Source: Colwellia ponticola (lineage in GTDB: Bacteria; Pseudomonadota; Gammaproteobacteria; Enterobacterales; Alteromonadaceae). From it: DNA of 64,000 nucleotides. The translations under genes and the position numbers were made by a program. Positions 7,905 to 18,290 of this stretch are shown here, one piece after another. The stretch is from contig NZ_SZVP01000013.1 in assembly GCF_005885605.1 (NCBI RefSeq), forward strand, positions 37,092 to 101,091, given 5' to 3'. The stretch's first letter is position 1. Each line of letters begins with the position of its first letter. The notes below the pieces were generated by a model. It searched no databases and had not been told where the DNA came from. It was given only the letters and a program-made list of their open reading frames with translations.

Positions 7905-10220
7905 ATGAAAATTTCTCTGGCTAATCGTGTTGAAATAGGCTTATTTCGCCATAAATTTCTGGTGTTAATGTTGTTTGTTATCACCAGCGCTTTCTTTTTG
8001 TTTCAAGCAACTCAAATTAGACTTGATGCATCATTTACTAAAAATATACCATTAAATCATAGTTATATGAAAACCTATCTAAAGCATAGGGCAAACTTTG
8101 GTGGTGCTAATAACATTCTTATTTCGGTTTGTGATGCTAATGGAGATATTTTTAATCCAGAATTTTTTAACGCGTTAAAAGGCGTACACGACAAGCTTTT
8201 CTTTATTCCAGGGGTTGATAGAATTCAAGTTAAATCGTTATTTTCTCCGAGTACGCGATTTGTTGAAGTGGTTGAAGACGGTTTTGCCGGTGGTCCGGTT
8301 ATTCCTGCCGATTTTCAACCAACAGCCAAAGGCCTTGGCGTTGTTAAAGGTAATATAGAAAAAGCTGGCATTGTTGGAAGTATTGTTTCTGACGATTATA
8401 GCTGTGCCATGGTAAAAGCGGCTTTATTAGATATAAACCCTGATACGGGTGAAAAATTAGATACCCTTGAAATAGCAGCACAACTAGAAAACGATATTCG
8501 TCAAGAGTTTGAACGTGACAACATCAGTGTCCATATCATTGGTTTTGCTAAAATGGTCGGTGATGTTGCACAAGGCGCTAAAGGCGTGGTGTTGTTCTTT
8601 GCATTGGCTATCGCTATTACGGCGGTCATGGTTTATATCTTTAGTCACTCAATCCGTTTAACTATTCTCCCTATCTTTTGTTCATTAGTTGCCGTGGTTT
8701 GGCAAATGGGCATGCTGTCAAGCCTAGGTTTTGGCCTTGATCCTATGTCTATTTTGATTCCCTTTTTAGTGTTTGCTATTGGCGTCAGTCATGGCGTACA
8801 AATGATTAACTCGGTAGTTAAAAAAGTGGCGACAGGGCTAACACCTGCCTCAGCGGCACAAGCGAGTTTTCGCGCCTTATTAATTCCTGGTGGCGTGGCA
8901 CTAGTGTCTGACACGGTTGGCTTTTTAACACTACTGTCTATTGATATTGGTATTATTAAAGAGTTAGCTATCACGGCATCTATTGGTGTGGCGATGATTA
9001 TTCTAACCAACCTTATTTTACTGCCTATTTTATTGTCATTTACCAAAATAAAAGTCAGTGCAAAAGTGGGGCAGTTAAGTGAACAAAGTGCGGTTTGGAC
9101 CGTGATGGCAAGTTTTGCCAGTAAAGGTCCTGCCAAAGTTATACTCTTTTTTACCGTTATTTTATTTGTAGTGGGTTTTTATAAAGGTCAGGCGTTAAAA
9201 ATAGGTGAGTTACATGCCGGCGCACCTGCTTTACATGAATCATCACGTTATAACCAAGATACCTTCTTAATTACCGACAGATATGCCATCAGTGTTGATT
9301 ATATGTCAGTCATTATAGAAACAACGCCTAATGCGTGTACCTATTACGACACCATGGCCACGATAGATCGCTTTCAGTGGGAAATGGAAAATATACCAGG
9401 CGTGCAATCAGCGGTAAGTTTATCGTCTATCTCTAAACTGGTAAATGCTGGCTACAACGAGGGTAACCCTAAATGGCGAGTGATCCCGCGTAATCAACAA
9501 ACCTTAGTGCAATCTATTGCGCGTGTGCCATCTTCTAGTGGTCTGCTTAATAATGACTGTAGTGTTATGCCGGTTATTCTATTCTTAGAAGATCATAAAG
9601 CTAATACCATTGATACCGTTGTTGATGCGGTTAAAACTAAAGCGCAAGACTTGGGTAGTGAGCAGGTACAATTTAAGTTGGCATCAGGTCCTGTTGGGGT
9701 GATGGCTGCAACCAATGAAGCGGTAGCAGCAGCGCAGTTACCTATGATGCTTTATGTTTATGGCGCGGTGATTGCACTATGTTTAGTAAGCTTTAGAAGT
9801 ATTAGAGCAACCTTAGTTGTCGTGGTACCTTTGTATGTAGTATCAACCCTTGCCCAGTGGTTAATGACGGCACTGGATATTGGTTTAACAGTATCAACCT
9901 TACCTGTTATAGCATTAGGTGTTGGTATTGGTGTTGATTACGGTATTTATATCTTATCAACCATGAGCACTAAACTCAAAGAGGGGATGGATGTTCATGA
10001 TGCTTACCTTGCGGCCTTAAAAGAACGAGGTAGTGCGGTGCTAATTACTGGCTTAACGTTAGCGATTGGTGTATCGACTTGGTTTTTCTCAGACTTAAAA
10101 TTCCAAGTCGATATGGGTATTTTATTGACCTTTATGTTCCTGGTTAATATGTTGGCGGCCATTATTATTTTACCTGCGCTATCCGCTTTTTTATGGCCAA
10201 GTAAAAGCAATAAGAGATAG
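7905..10220 (+). CDS. RND/MMPL family transporter (inner membrane)
   Basis: A 771-residue polytopic membrane protein with the two-fold layout of the RND/MMPL family. It has an N-terminal membrane helix (about 18-36), a periplasmic loop, a first bundle of helices (about 225-375), a second helix and loop starting near 400, and a second bundle (about 610-765). The segments FLVFAIGVSHGVQMIN and LPVIALGVGIGVDYGIYIL are the duplicated fourth-helix motifs; the second carries the Asp expected for proton coupling, while the first has Ser-His in its place. Single-chain MMPL proteins of this type export lipids or hydrophobic molecules. There is no adaptor or TolC gene nearby; the DUF1302/DUF1329/YCF48 genes probably supply the envelope partners. 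Confidence 0.88.
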   Translation: MKISLANRVEIGLFRHKFLVLMLFVITSAFFLFQATQIRLDASFTKNIPLNHSYMKTYLKHRANFGGANNILISVCDANGDIFNPEFFNALKGVHDKLFFIPGVDRIQVKSLFSPSTRFVEVVEDGFAGGPVIPADFQPTAKGLGVVKGNIEKAGIVGSIVSDDYSCAMVKAALLDINPDTGEKLDTLEIAAQLENDIRQEFERDNISVHIIGFAKMVGDVAQGAKGVVLFFALAIAITAVMVYIFSHSIRLTILPIFCSLVAVVWQMGMLSSLGFGLDPMSILIPFLVFAIGVSHGVQMINSVVKKVATGLTPASAAQASFRALLIPGGVALVSDTVGFLTLLSIDIGIIKELAITASIGVAMIILTNLILLPILLSFTKIKVSAKVGQLSEQSAVWTVMASFASKGPAKVILFFTVILFVVGFYKGQALKIGELHAGAPALHESSRYNQDTFLITDRYAISVDYMSVIIETTPNACTYYDTMATIDRFQWEMENIPGVQSAVSLSSISKLVNAGYNEGNPKWRVIPRNQQTLVQSIARVPSSSGLLNNDCSVMPVILFLEDHKANTIDTVVDAVKTKAQDLGSEQVQFKLASGPVGVMAATNEAVAAAQLPMMLYVYGAVIALCLVSFRSIRATLVVVVPLYVVSTLAQWLMTALDIGLTVSTLPVIALGVGIGVDYGIYILSTMSTKLKEGMDVHDAYLAALKERGSAVLITGLTLAIGVSTWFFSDLKFQVDMGILLTFMFLVNMLAAIIILPALSAFLWPSKSNKR

Positions 10221-10265
10221 GGCAATATCGGGTGTTAACTTAGTAAAAAAAAGAACAATCTGAAT

Positions 10266-10312
10266 AAAGCACTTAATTAACAACCTCGTTGTATAATTAA
10301 GTGCTTTTTTTT
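10266..10312 (+). terminator. Intrinsic terminator after the RND transporter gene
   Basis: A perfect 14-bp stem (aaagcacttaatta and its complement at 10294-10307) with a 14-base loop is followed by a run of T. It ends the transporter transcript 45 bases after the stop codon. Confidence 0.93.
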
Positions 10313-10806
10313 TGCGTAAAGAGAATGAAAAAGACGGTGAAATAAAATAAAAAATATTTACAGCCACTGCATAAATAAACAATAAAAATGCGGTTTATTA
10401 ACTATCTATTTATCATAACTGCATAAAGATAATCTACTGTAAAATAAACCGTTCAATAACTGATATAGTGTTTAAAATTAACTGATTATAAAAAAAAATA
10501 TCGCTCGCAAAAGCCTAGCTTTATTCATAAGATTCAATACATAAACTAGTGTAGGCTAGGTTTTTGGTTTATATGTTGGTCACTACTCAAGAAAATAACC
10601 CCTTTAGTAACAATATATAATGTCGAAAGTTAGCCTCATAATAAAGATAGTTACAGTGTAAATACACTGTCAACCAAGTATTTGATGAGTAATGGCTATA
10701 TATAATGATAAAGGTTACTCTTACTCAATATGTAAAATACAGGCTTTATAAAAAACAAAAAATCAGTTATTTCAAACTTTCTTTTTAAAAGGAAAAGGTA
10801 ACATCT
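10313..10806. other. Long leader region of the glutamate dehydrogenase gene
   Basis: About 490 bases without a gene. It contains an imperfect inverted repeat, aaaagcctagc at about 10509-10519 against gctaggttttt at 10555-10565, followed by T residues, which could be a weak terminator or leader structure. A TATAAT at 10701-10706 is a possible -10 element about 100 bases before the ATG, but no good -35 is at the right spacing. The end holds AAGGAAAAGG as ribosome binding site. Confidence 0.5.
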
Positions 10807-13800
10807 ATGGCATCAGTAAATGGTTCTCCTTCGGTTATACTCAGTAATGTCGCGCATATTATTCAGCAGAAAGTTGACAGTAAAACAGCGCCTTTAGTCG
10901 AGCAGTTTGCTCATATCCTTTATGGCAGTATGTCAACGCTAGATCTTGACCATCGTAATGAAAGCGATATGTATGGTGCGGTACTTAGTTTGTGGAGCTC
11001 ACTTAATGAACATAAAGATGATGCGCCTATCATTCATGTTTTTAATCCTTCAGTAAGTAAAAATGGCTGGAAATCTAGTCATACCATTATTGAAGTGATT
11101 ATTCAGGATATGCCATTTCTAGTAGACTCTATCCGTATTGCCTTAAACCGTTTAGGTTTATCACCGCATTTAATGTTAAATGCCCCTCTTAAAATTATCC
11201 GTGATAAAAAGCACGAGGTGACTAAACTAGCTCCCATTGTTGATAATAAAATTAAAGCAACGTCAGAAGAAACGGTTTTTTTAATTGAAATAGACCGTCA
11301 AGCAACCCAAGACGAGCTAGACGTGATTAAAAGCACTCTATTATCTGTAGTTGAAGATATTCATTTAACCGTCAGTGATTGGCAGCCTATGTTAGCGTGT
11401 TTAAATGCAGTCATTGAAGATGTGAAACAAACCAGCTACCCCGGCAGTAAAAAAGAAAAAGAAGATACCTTACGCTTTTTAAGCTGGGTTGCTGCTAATA
11501 ACTTCACCTTAATGGGATATCGCTCATATAATCTCAATGCGGTAAAAGGTGATATTTCACTTGATGCGGACATTGAATCTAGTCTTGGTTTAATGAAAAA
11601 TTCACAAGGCTCAGCGCCACTTTTAGTCTCAAGCTTAAGTGAGTCAGGTCGTAAAATAGCCTTGGGTAAAAATCATCTGGTGTTAACCAAAACTAATTCA
11701 CACTCTCGAGTACATCGCCCAGCGCAATTAGATTATATTGGTATTAAACGTTTTGATGAGCAAGGTAATGTCATTGGTGAAGCACGTTTTATTGGCCTGT
11801 TTGGCTCGGCTTTTTATACCAGTAGCGTTTTAGACTTACCTTTTATAAACGTTAAAGTAAAAGCAGTTTGTGACGCTTCTCTTTTTGCCAAGGGTACCCA
11901 TAATTATAAAACGCTGATTAATATTTTAGAAACGTATCCCAGAGATGAAGTTTTACAGTCGACTGTTGAAGAGCTATTGCATAGCGTAACAGGCATCTTA
12001 CAAATGCAAGAACGTGACTATACTGGTTTATTTGTGCGTCGTGATGCTTTTGATCGTTTCTATTCTTGTATGGTTTATGTACCAAGAGAGCGCTACAACA
12101 CACAATTACGCATAGAAACGCAAAAGTTATTACAAACAGTATTTAAGAGTAATGAAGAGGTTGATTTTACTACCTTTTTCTCGGAATCGGTTCATGCAAG
12201 AACTCATTACATTGTGCAAGTAAATTCAACAAAAGTAGACTTTAACGTGAAAGAAATTGAAAAAAATCTAAATGAAGCGGCACGTAATTGGGACGATAAA
12301 TTAGTGAGCGCTTTAGGGGTGCATTACGGTGAAGCAGAAGCAAAAGCATTAAGTCGTAAATATGTTAAATTTCCGCAAGCTTATAAAGATGAGGTGTTAC
12401 CAGGCTCAGCCATTGTTGATATAGAAAAGCTTGAAAATATTAGCGCAGATAACAGTTTAGAGATGCTTTTTTATCAACCACTGGAAGAAAAGTCAGATAG
12501 TCGCTTTGTAAAATTAAAGTTATTTCACAAAGGTGATCCCATTCACTTAAGTGATGTACTGCCTATGCTTGAAAACTTTGGTTTACGTGTTATTGGCGAA
12601 AGACCTTATGAAATTAAAACGACAGAAGAGGAGACTAGTTGGATACTCGATTTTTCAATGTATCTAACGGGTGAAGGTAAGTTTGATATTTATAAAGTTA
12701 ACACCCTGTTTCAAGACGCGTTTGCAAAAGTTTGGCATGGCAATCTAGAAGACGATGGCTTTAACCGCTTAATTTTAGGTGCCGGTATTGAAGGACGTGC
12801 GGTGTCAGTATTACGTGCCTTTGCTAAATATGAACGTCAAATTGCTGGTCGCTTTAGTCAAAGCTATATTGAAAATACTTTCTCGCGCTACCCAGAAATT
12901 GCTGAATCACTGATCAACTTATTTACGTTACGCTTTGATCCAAAGAGTAAATCAAGTGCAACAGCAAAAGAAAAAGCCACGACTAAGTTATTAGCAGATA
13001 TTGAAAGTTCACTTGATAACGTGGCTAACTTAGATGATGACCGTATCATTCGCCGTTTTGTTGAAATGATTAATGCCACTATTCGTACTAACTACTTTCA
13101 GGCAGACCCTGTTACGGGTGATAAACCCTATATTTCATTTAAAATATTGCCAGAATTAATTAGTGAAATGCCACAACCAGTGCCTAAATTTGAGATTTTT
13201 GTTTATTCGCCGCAAATTGAAGGGGTACATTTACGTGGCGGTAAAGTGGCTCGTGGTGGCTTACGTTGGTCTGACAGAAGTGAAGATTTTCGCACTGAAG
13301 TGCTTGGCTTAGTGAAAGCCCAGCAAGTAAAAAATAGTGTGATTGTCCCTGTTGGCGCTAAAGGTGGTTTTGTGTGTAAACAACTACCTGAAGGCTCTCG
13401 CCAAGAAATATTTGAAGCAGGAAAAGCGTGTTACCGCACCTTTATTCGCGCGTTATTAGATATCACCGACAATATTGTGGCCGGTGAGATAGTGCCGCCT
13501 AAAGACGTAGTACGTTTAGATGAAGATGATGCTTATTTAGTTGTTGCTGCCGACAAAGGGACGGCAACATTCTCTGATGTTGCTAATGCTATTTCTGATG
13601 AATATAACTTTTGGTTAGGTGATGCTTTCGCCTCAGGCGGTAGTGTTGGTTATGATCATAAAGCGATGGGGATTACCGCAAAAGGCGCATGGGAGTCGGT
13701 TAAACGTCATTTCAGAGAAATGGATATTGATTGTCAAACGACCGATTTTACCTGTGTTGCTATTGGTGATATGGCTGGTGATGTATTTGGTAATGGTATG

Positions 13801-15711
13801 TTGTTATCAAAGCATACTCGGTTACAAGCAGCCTTTAACCATATGCATATTTTTATAGATCCAAATCCTGAAGCAGCAAGCTCTCATACAGAGCGCAAAC
13901 GTTTATTTAATTTACCAGGTTGCTCATGGGACGATTACAATAAAGCCCTTATCTCTGACGGCGGAGGGGTATTTAGTCGTCATGATAAAGCCATTAAATT
14001 AACGCCAGAAATTAAAAAAATGATTGGTACCCAAAAGCAAAGCATGGCACCTAGCGATTTAATACAAGCACTATTATCAATGAAAGTTGATTTACTGTGG
14101 AATGGTGGTATTGGTACCTATGTTAAAGGCAGCAAAGAAACTGATCTTGAAGTCGGTGATAGAGCGAACGATACGTTACGTATTAATGGCGTTGATTTAC
14201 AAGCTAAGGTTGTCGGCGAAGGGGGTAACTTAGGTTTTACCCAATTAGGGCGTATTGAATATGCGACTAATCGCGGCCGTATTAATACCGACGCCGTCGA
14301 TAACGCCGGTGGTGTTGACTGCTCAGATAACGAAGTGAATATTAAAATATTACTCAACACCTTAGTGAAAAATGGTGATTTAACGGTTAAGCAACGTAAT
14401 AAACTGCTTTATGATATGACCAAGGAAGTCGGTGATATTGTTATTGAAGATTGTTACCGCCAAACTCACTCGTTATCTATTACGGCAATGCGTGGCGTTA
14501 ATCAATTAAAAGAGCAAGTGCGCTTTATTCAAGAATTAGAGCGTTCAGGTAAATTAAACCGAAGTTTAGAGTTTATCCCTGATGATGAAGAAATCGCTGA
14601 GAGGTTATCACAAGGTCGAGGATTAACTCGTCCAGAGTTAGCTGTACTGCTTGCTTATAGTAAAATGGTACTAAAAGATGATTTAGTCCATGCTGAAATT
14701 ACCGATAACCCATACCATAACCGTTTACTTTTTGAGGCGTTCCCTGCACAGTTACGTGAAAAATATCAAACAGAAATGCAGCAGCATCCGCTACGTGCCG
14801 AAATTATTGCGACTAAACTTGCCAATAAAATTGGTAACGACATGGGCTTTAATTTTGTTAACCGTATGCAAGAAGAAACAGGCGCTAGTGTTGCTGAAAT
14901 AGCTAACTGTTATACCATTGCTAGCGCGGTGTTTGAGCTAGGGACTTTTTGGAATGAAATCGTCGCGTTAGATAATCAAATCTCAACCGCTATTCAAACA
15001 GAAATGTTATTCCAGTATCGCAGAACAGTGCGTCGAGTAACTCGTTGGTTCTTACGTCACCGTAATAAATCACTGCCTTTAGCTGAGTCTATTGCGTTGT
15101 ATCAACCTACCTTTACTATTTTGTCAGAAAAATTAGCAGACTTTGTTGTTAGTGATGAAATTAATGCGTTAACACGCATTGCCAGTGATCTAATCGACGC
15201 GAATGTGCCTACTGCTATTGCGACACGAGTTGCCCAATTAAGTACGTTATTTTCAACGATGGATATTGCTGAAATCGCACATGAAAATAGTTGTACTGTT
15301 GAGCAAGCGGCTAGTTTGTACTTTAAACTAGGTGCTCGTCTTGAGTTACATTGGTTCCTTGACCAAATTACTCGTCAACCCGTAGCTAATCATTGGCAAG
15401 CGCTGGCGCGTGCCTCATTTAGAGAAGAGCTTGATTGGCAACAACGTTCACTAACATCGGTGGTGTTACGTTGTCAATGTGATGCTCAATTTACAGAATT
15501 AGATCAGTTGATTAGTGAGTGGATTAACACTAATGAGCAACCACTTGAGCGCTGGAAACACATTTTAGCTGATTTTAAAATCGGGCAAACCCATGACTTT
15601 GCTAAGTTCTCAGTTGCCTTACGTGAGTTAATGTTATTGAGCCTAAATTGCCAATCTGTTACACCTAAGAAAAGCAAAAAAAAGGGTAATAATAACGCAA
15701 CAGTAAGTTAA
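10807..15711 (+). CDS. gdhB: NAD-dependent glutamate dehydrogenase, large (180 kDa) type
   Basis: Catabolic enzyme converting glutamate and NAD+ to 2-oxoglutarate, ammonium and NADH in the cytoplasm. At 1634 residues it matches the large bacterial class (Pseudomonas aeruginosa GdhB is about 1620). The N-terminal 700 residues are the ACT-like regulatory part. The catalytic core starts near residue 810 with HLRGGKVARGGLRWSDR, and Lys852 in PVGAKGGF is the expected catalytic lysine. NAD-binding Rossmann sequence follows (CVAIGDMAGDVFGNG, KVVGEGGNLG). The C-terminal helical domain is complete. AAGGAAAAGG lies just upstream of the ATG. Downstream are a terminator and pyrD, the usual neighbour in Shewanella-like genomes. 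The symbol follows Pseudomonas usage. Confidence 0.96.
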   Translation: MASVNGSPSVILSNVAHIIQQKVDSKTAPLVEQFAHILYGSMSTLDLDHRNESDMYGAVLSLWSSLNEHKDDAPIIHVFNPSVSKNGWKSSHTIIEVIIQDMPFLVDSIRIALNRLGLSPHLMLNAPLKIIRDKKHEVTKLAPIVDNKIKATSEETVFLIEIDRQATQDELDVIKSTLLSVVEDIHLTVSDWQPMLACLNAVIEDVKQTSYPGSKKEKEDTLRFLSWVAANNFTLMGYRSYNLNAVKGDISLDADIESSLGLMKNSQGSAPLLVSSLSESGRKIALGKNHLVLTKTNSHSRVHRPAQLDYIGIKRFDEQGNVIGEARFIGLFGSAFYTSSVLDLPFINVKVKAVCDASLFAKGTHNYKTLINILETYPRDEVLQSTVEELLHSVTGILQMQERDYTGLFVRRDAFDRFYSCMVYVPRERYNTQLRIETQKLLQTVFKSNEEVDFTTFFSESVHARTHYIVQVNSTKVDFNVKEIEKNLNEAARNWDDKLVSALGVHYGEAEAKALSRKYVKFPQAYKDEVLPGSAIVDIEKLENISADNSLEMLFYQPLEEKSDSRFVKLKLFHKGDPIHLSDVLPMLENFGLRVIGERPYEIKTTEEETSWILDFSMYLTGEGKFDIYKVNTLFQDAFAKVWHGNLEDDGFNRLILGAGIEGRAVSVLRAFAKYERQIAGRFSQSYIENTFSRYPEIAESLINLFTLRFDPKSKSSATAKEKATTKLLADIESSLDNVANLDDDRIIRRFVEMINATIRTNYFQADPVTGDKPYISFKILPELISEMPQPVPKFEIFVYSPQIEGVHLRGGKVARGGLRWSDRSEDFRTEVLGLVKAQQVKNSVIVPVGAKGGFVCKQLPEGSRQEIFEAGKACYRTFIRALLDITDNIVAGEIVPPKDVVRLDEDDAYLVVAADKGTATFSDVANAISDEYNFWLGDAFASGGSVGYDHKAMGITAKGAWESVKRHFREMDIDCQTTDFTCVAIGDMAGDVFGNGMLLSKHTRLQAAFNHMHIFIDPNPEAASSHTERKRLFNLPGCSWDDYNKALISDGGGVFSRHDKAIKLTPEIKKMIGTQKQSMAPSDLIQALLSMKVDLLWNGGIGTYVKGSKETDLEVGDRANDTLRINGVDLQAKVVGEGGNLGFTQLGRIEYATNRGRINTDAVDNAGGVDCSDNEVNIKILLNTLVKNGDLTVKQRNKLLYDMTKEVGDIVIEDCYRQTHSLSITAMRGVNQLKEQVRFIQELERSGKLNRSLEFIPDDEEIAERLSQGRGLTRPELAVLLAYSKMVLKDDLVHAEITDNPYHNRLLFEAFPAQLREKYQTEMQQHPLRAEIIATKLANKIGNDMGFNFVNRMQEETGASVAEIANCYTIASAVFELGTFWNEIVALDNQISTAIQTEMLFQYRRTVRRVTRWFLRHRNKSLPLAESIALYQPTFTILSEKLADFVVSDEINALTRIASDLIDANVPTAIATRVAQLSTLFSTMDIAEIAHENSCTVEQAASLYFKLGARLELHWFLDQITRQPVANHWQALARASFREELDWQQRSLTSVVLRCQCDAQFTELDQLISEWINTNEQPLERWKHILADFKIGQTHDFAKFSVALRELMLLSLNCQSVTPKKSKKKGNNNATVS

Positions 15712-15758
15712 TTTAAGCCAAACAGAGCAAGTTTATTGTAATGCTCGGTTTAACTGAT

Positions 15759-15785
15759 AAAATCCTCGCCTAGCGGGGATTTTTT
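15759..15785 (+). terminator. Intrinsic terminator between gdhB and pyrD
   Basis: An 11-bp stem aaaatcctcgc/gcggggatttt (one G-U pair) with a 3-base loop runs into six T. It lies 48 bases after the gdhB stop and 28 bases before the pyrD ATG, so pyrD needs its own promoter upstream of or within gdhB, or read-through. Confidence 0.9.
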
Positions 15786-15812
15786 ATTTCAATTATTTGC
15801 AATCGAGGCATT

Positions 15813-16823
15813 ATGTTTTATCCAGCCATTCGTAAAGTACTTTTTCAGTTTGACGCTGAAACCATCCATGAATTAACGATTAAAGGCTTAAAAAGCACAG
15901 GGAAGTCGCCATTTAATAGACTTTACAAGCAACAAGTACAAAATAAGCCAGTTACCGTTATGGGGATTAATTTTCCAAATCCGGTTGGCTTGGCTGCAGG
16001 TCTTGATAAAAATGGTGAGTGTATTAATGCTTTTTCAGCCATGGGTTTTGGTTTTGTTGAAGTGGGCACGGTAACGCCACGTCCACAACCGGGTAATGAC
16101 AAACCACGTATCTTTAGATTACCAACGGCTAATGCGGTTATTAATCGTATGGGCTTTAATAACAAAGGAGTGGACTACTTAGTATCACAAGTACACGCGG
16201 CTAATTTTAACGGTGTGCTAGGTATTAATATTGGTAAAAACAAAGATACACCTGAAGAAAATGCCAAAGATGATTATTTGCATTGTATGCGTAAAGTCTA
16301 TGATTTGGCTTCTTACATTACCGTGAATATCTCTTCACCAAACACTCCCGGTTTACGTTCATTGCAATATGGTGATGCACTAAATGAATTATTATCAGCG
16401 TTAAAAGCCGAGCAGGGCATTTTAACGGAAAAGTACGGTAAGTATGTCCCCCTTGCTGTTAAAATTGCCCCAGACTTAAGCAGCGATGAAGTGAAGTCAA
16501 TTGCCAAATCGTTAATTGATAATGGTATTGATGGCGTTATTGCCACGAATACCACCTTGTCACGAGAAGGTGTTGAAGGGTTAGAATTTGGTGATGAACA
16601 AGGCGGTTTAAGTGGACAGCCGGTTAAAGATAAAAGCACGCAAGTGATTAAGTTATTAAGTGAAGCACTTGATAATAAATTACCCATTATCGGCGTAGGT
16701 GGCATTGCATCAAGTGACGATGCTAATGAGAAATTGCAAGCAGGTGCTAGTTTAATACAAGTGTATACCGGCTTTATTTACCAAGGACCGCCTCTAGTTA
16801 AAAACATAGTTAATGGTTTATAG
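15813..16823 (+). CDS. pyrD: Dihydroorotate dehydrogenase (quinone), class 2
   Basis: Fourth step of pyrimidine synthesis: oxidises dihydroorotate to orotate and passes electrons to quinone at the inner membrane. Its 336 residues equal the E. coli length. The N-terminal helical quinone-tunnel region ([22 protein letters not shown]) marks class 2. FMN-binding barrel motifs follow: [26 protein letters not shown] and [16 protein letters not shown]. The active-site loop [14 protein letters not shown] carries the catalytic Ser, and [14 protein letters not shown] binds the FMN phosphate. GAGG lies upstream of the ATG. Monocistronic as far as can be seen. Confidence 0.98.
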   Translation: MFYPAIRKVLFQFDAETIHELTIKGLKSTGKSPFNRLYKQQVQNKPVTVMGINFPNPVGLAAGLDKNGECINAFSAMGFGFVEVGTVTPRPQPGNDKPRIFRLPTANAVINRMGFNNKGVDYLVSQVHAANFNGVLGINIGKNKDTPEENAKDDYLHCMRKVYDLASYITVNISSPNTPGLRSLQYGDALNELLSALKAEQGILTEKYGKYVPLAVKIAPDLSSDEVKSIAKSLIDNGIDGVIATNTTLSREGVEGLEFGDEQGGLSGQPVKDKSTQVIKLLSEALDNKLPIIGVGGIASSDDANEKLQAGASLIQVYTGFIYQGPPLVKNIVNGL

Positions 16824-17046
16824 GCTTTGTGATATTTTATCATGGCTCAGTGTTTAGCTGTCAAGGCTACTAATGGACATTACAACTTTTTAAGTCTTGG
16901 TATTAGAACTACTTGAAGTTGTCACACATTGCGTTAAGATAGACGGTTAATACCAATAAAAAACATATAATTAATTCATATATATTAGTAAGTATTATTA
17001 GTGAGTAATGTTATTACGTAATACTACTATTTAAGGGAGTATACCG

Positions 17047-17526
17047 ATGAGTGTTCTGAAAAAAAGTATTGTAGCGGTAACAGTAGCAGCAAGTTTATTA
17101 ACAGCAACTATTAGCATGGCGCAGCCAGCAAGCTCTGAAAAACATGCCATTAAAGCGACTGAATTACGTCAGTCAGTCTTTAAACTATTAGGCAGTAATA
17201 TGGGTCCTTTAGGTGCAATGGCTAAGGGTAAAATACCGCTTAATGCTGAAGTAGTTGAACAAAATGCTATTCGCATCAATCAACTATCATTAATGATTGC
17301 AGACTATACACGCGTTGATACCTCAAAATTTGACGTGAAAACCTCAGCTTTAAATAAAATTTGGCAAGATCAAGAACATTTCGGTCAAAGTATTGATAAA
17401 TTAACTAAAGCATCAGCAGCATTAATTGTTGCAGCCAAATCTAATGATGAAGGCACTCTTAAACAAGCCATTGGCGCGGTAGGTAAAACGTGTGGCGGTT
17501 GCCATGATGATTATAAAGAAGAATAA
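17047..17526 (+). CDS. Cytochrome c' (class II c-type cytochrome)
   Basis: A 159-residue periplasmic haem protein. It has a signal peptide (hydrophobic residues 8-24, cleavage after SMA-Q) and a four-helix-bundle body. A single C-terminal haem-binding motif CGGCH lies 11 residues from the end, the position that defines cytochrome c'. Family members bind NO or CO and are linked to nitrosative-stress protection or electron transfer. AAGGGAG lies about 9 bases before the ATG and a strong terminator follows. In related genomes a cytochrome b561 gene often lies beside it; here one lies about 3 kb away on the other strand. Confidence 0.93.
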   Translation: MSVLKKSIVAVTVAASLLTATISMAQPASSEKHAIKATELRQSVFKLLGSNMGPLGAMAKGKIPLNAEVVEQNAIRINQLSLMIADYTRVDTSKFDVKTSALNKIWQDQEHFGQSIDKLTKASAALIVAAKSNDEGTLKQAIGAVGKTCGGCHDDYKEE

Positions 17527-17554
17527 CCCTAGCACCTGCTAAGATTATTACCCT

Positions 17555-17585
17555 AAAGCCCTCACATACGTCGAGGGCTTTTTTA
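17555..17585 (+). terminator. Intrinsic terminator after cytochrome c' gene
   Basis: A perfect 9-bp stem aaagccctc/gagggcttt with a 9-base loop is followed by a T-run, 29 bases after the stop codon. Confidence 0.9.
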
Positions 17586-17713
17586 TATTCTACTTTTAAA
17601 ATTCTATTGTTATACGTCCATTATTACCTAGAATTTAGTTTATATATGTATTAGACTAAGTCGCTTGTATTATAAAATAAGTATTATTTAACATAACTTT
17701 ATAGGGATTTATT

Positions 17714-18208
17714 ATGAAAAAACTATTAATCGTATCAACATTGTTAGCCTCTACTTCACTAGTGTCTACAGCCGCTTTAGCAGATGCACCAGGTAGCCAA
17801 TCATGTGGTTGGGGTAACATGCTTTTTGCTGGTCAATCAGGCACTCCTAGCCATGTACTTGCTGCAACAACAAATGCTTCTACAGGTAATAACACTTTTG
17901 GTATGTCATTTGGTACTAATGGTTGTTCGACCACGGGTACGTTGACTTATGGCGGCAAAGAAATGATCGACTTAAGCATGATTATGGACGAGTTTAGTGA
18001 AGATGTTGCCCGCGGCGACGGTGAAGCTATTACTGCTCTTGCTGTTTCTTTAGGTGTTAAAGAAGCGGATCGTGCATTATTTAAAGCGACGCTACACAAC
18101 AACTTTAATACATTATTTCCTTCAGAAAACGCTACAACAGAGCATGTAGTAAGCTCAATGTTTTCTTTAATGAAAAATGATGCAGCGTTAGTTAAATACA
18201 CCGTTTAA
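17714..18208 (+). CDS. DUF3015 family secreted protein
   Basis: A 164-residue exported protein of unknown function. A signal peptide (MKKLLIVSTLLASTSLVSTA, cleavage after ALA-D) is followed by GSQSCGWGNMLFAGQSG and TNGCSTTGTLTYGGK, the paired-Cys Gly-rich pattern of DUF3015. The C-terminal half is predicted helical (FSEDVARGDGEAITALAVSLGV, then FKATLHNNFNTLFPS). Two Cys in the mature part could form a disulfide in the periplasm. A ribosome binding site ATAGGGA precedes the ATG and the gene ends at its own terminator, so it is probably monocistronic. Confidence 0.85.
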   Translation: MKKLLIVSTLLASTSLVSTAALADAPGSQSCGWGNMLFAGQSGTPSHVLAATTNASTGNNTFGMSFGTNGCSTTGTLTYGGKEMIDLSMIMDEFSEDVARGDGEAITALAVSLGVKEADRALFKATLHNNFNTLFPSENATTEHVVSSMFSLMKNDAALVKYTV

Positions 18209-18227
18209 TACTCAGTATTTACCCATG

Positions 18228-18256
18228 AAAAAAGGCTACGGTAAGTAGCCTTTTTT
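18228..18256 (+). terminator. Intrinsic terminator after DUF3015 gene
   Basis: A perfect 12-bp stem aaaaaaggctac/gtagcctttttt with a 5-base loop starts 20 bases after the stop codon. A-rich and T-rich flanks make it usable on both strands. Confidence 0.92.
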
Positions 18257-18290
18257 ATTCGCTAGATTTAATGTCAATTCATGCACAAAC

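Noticed and set aside
16313..16705. Minus-strand open frame opposite pyrD
   Set aside because: Shadow of the conserved pyrD frame; composition Ser/Pro/Leu-rich as expected for antisense reading.
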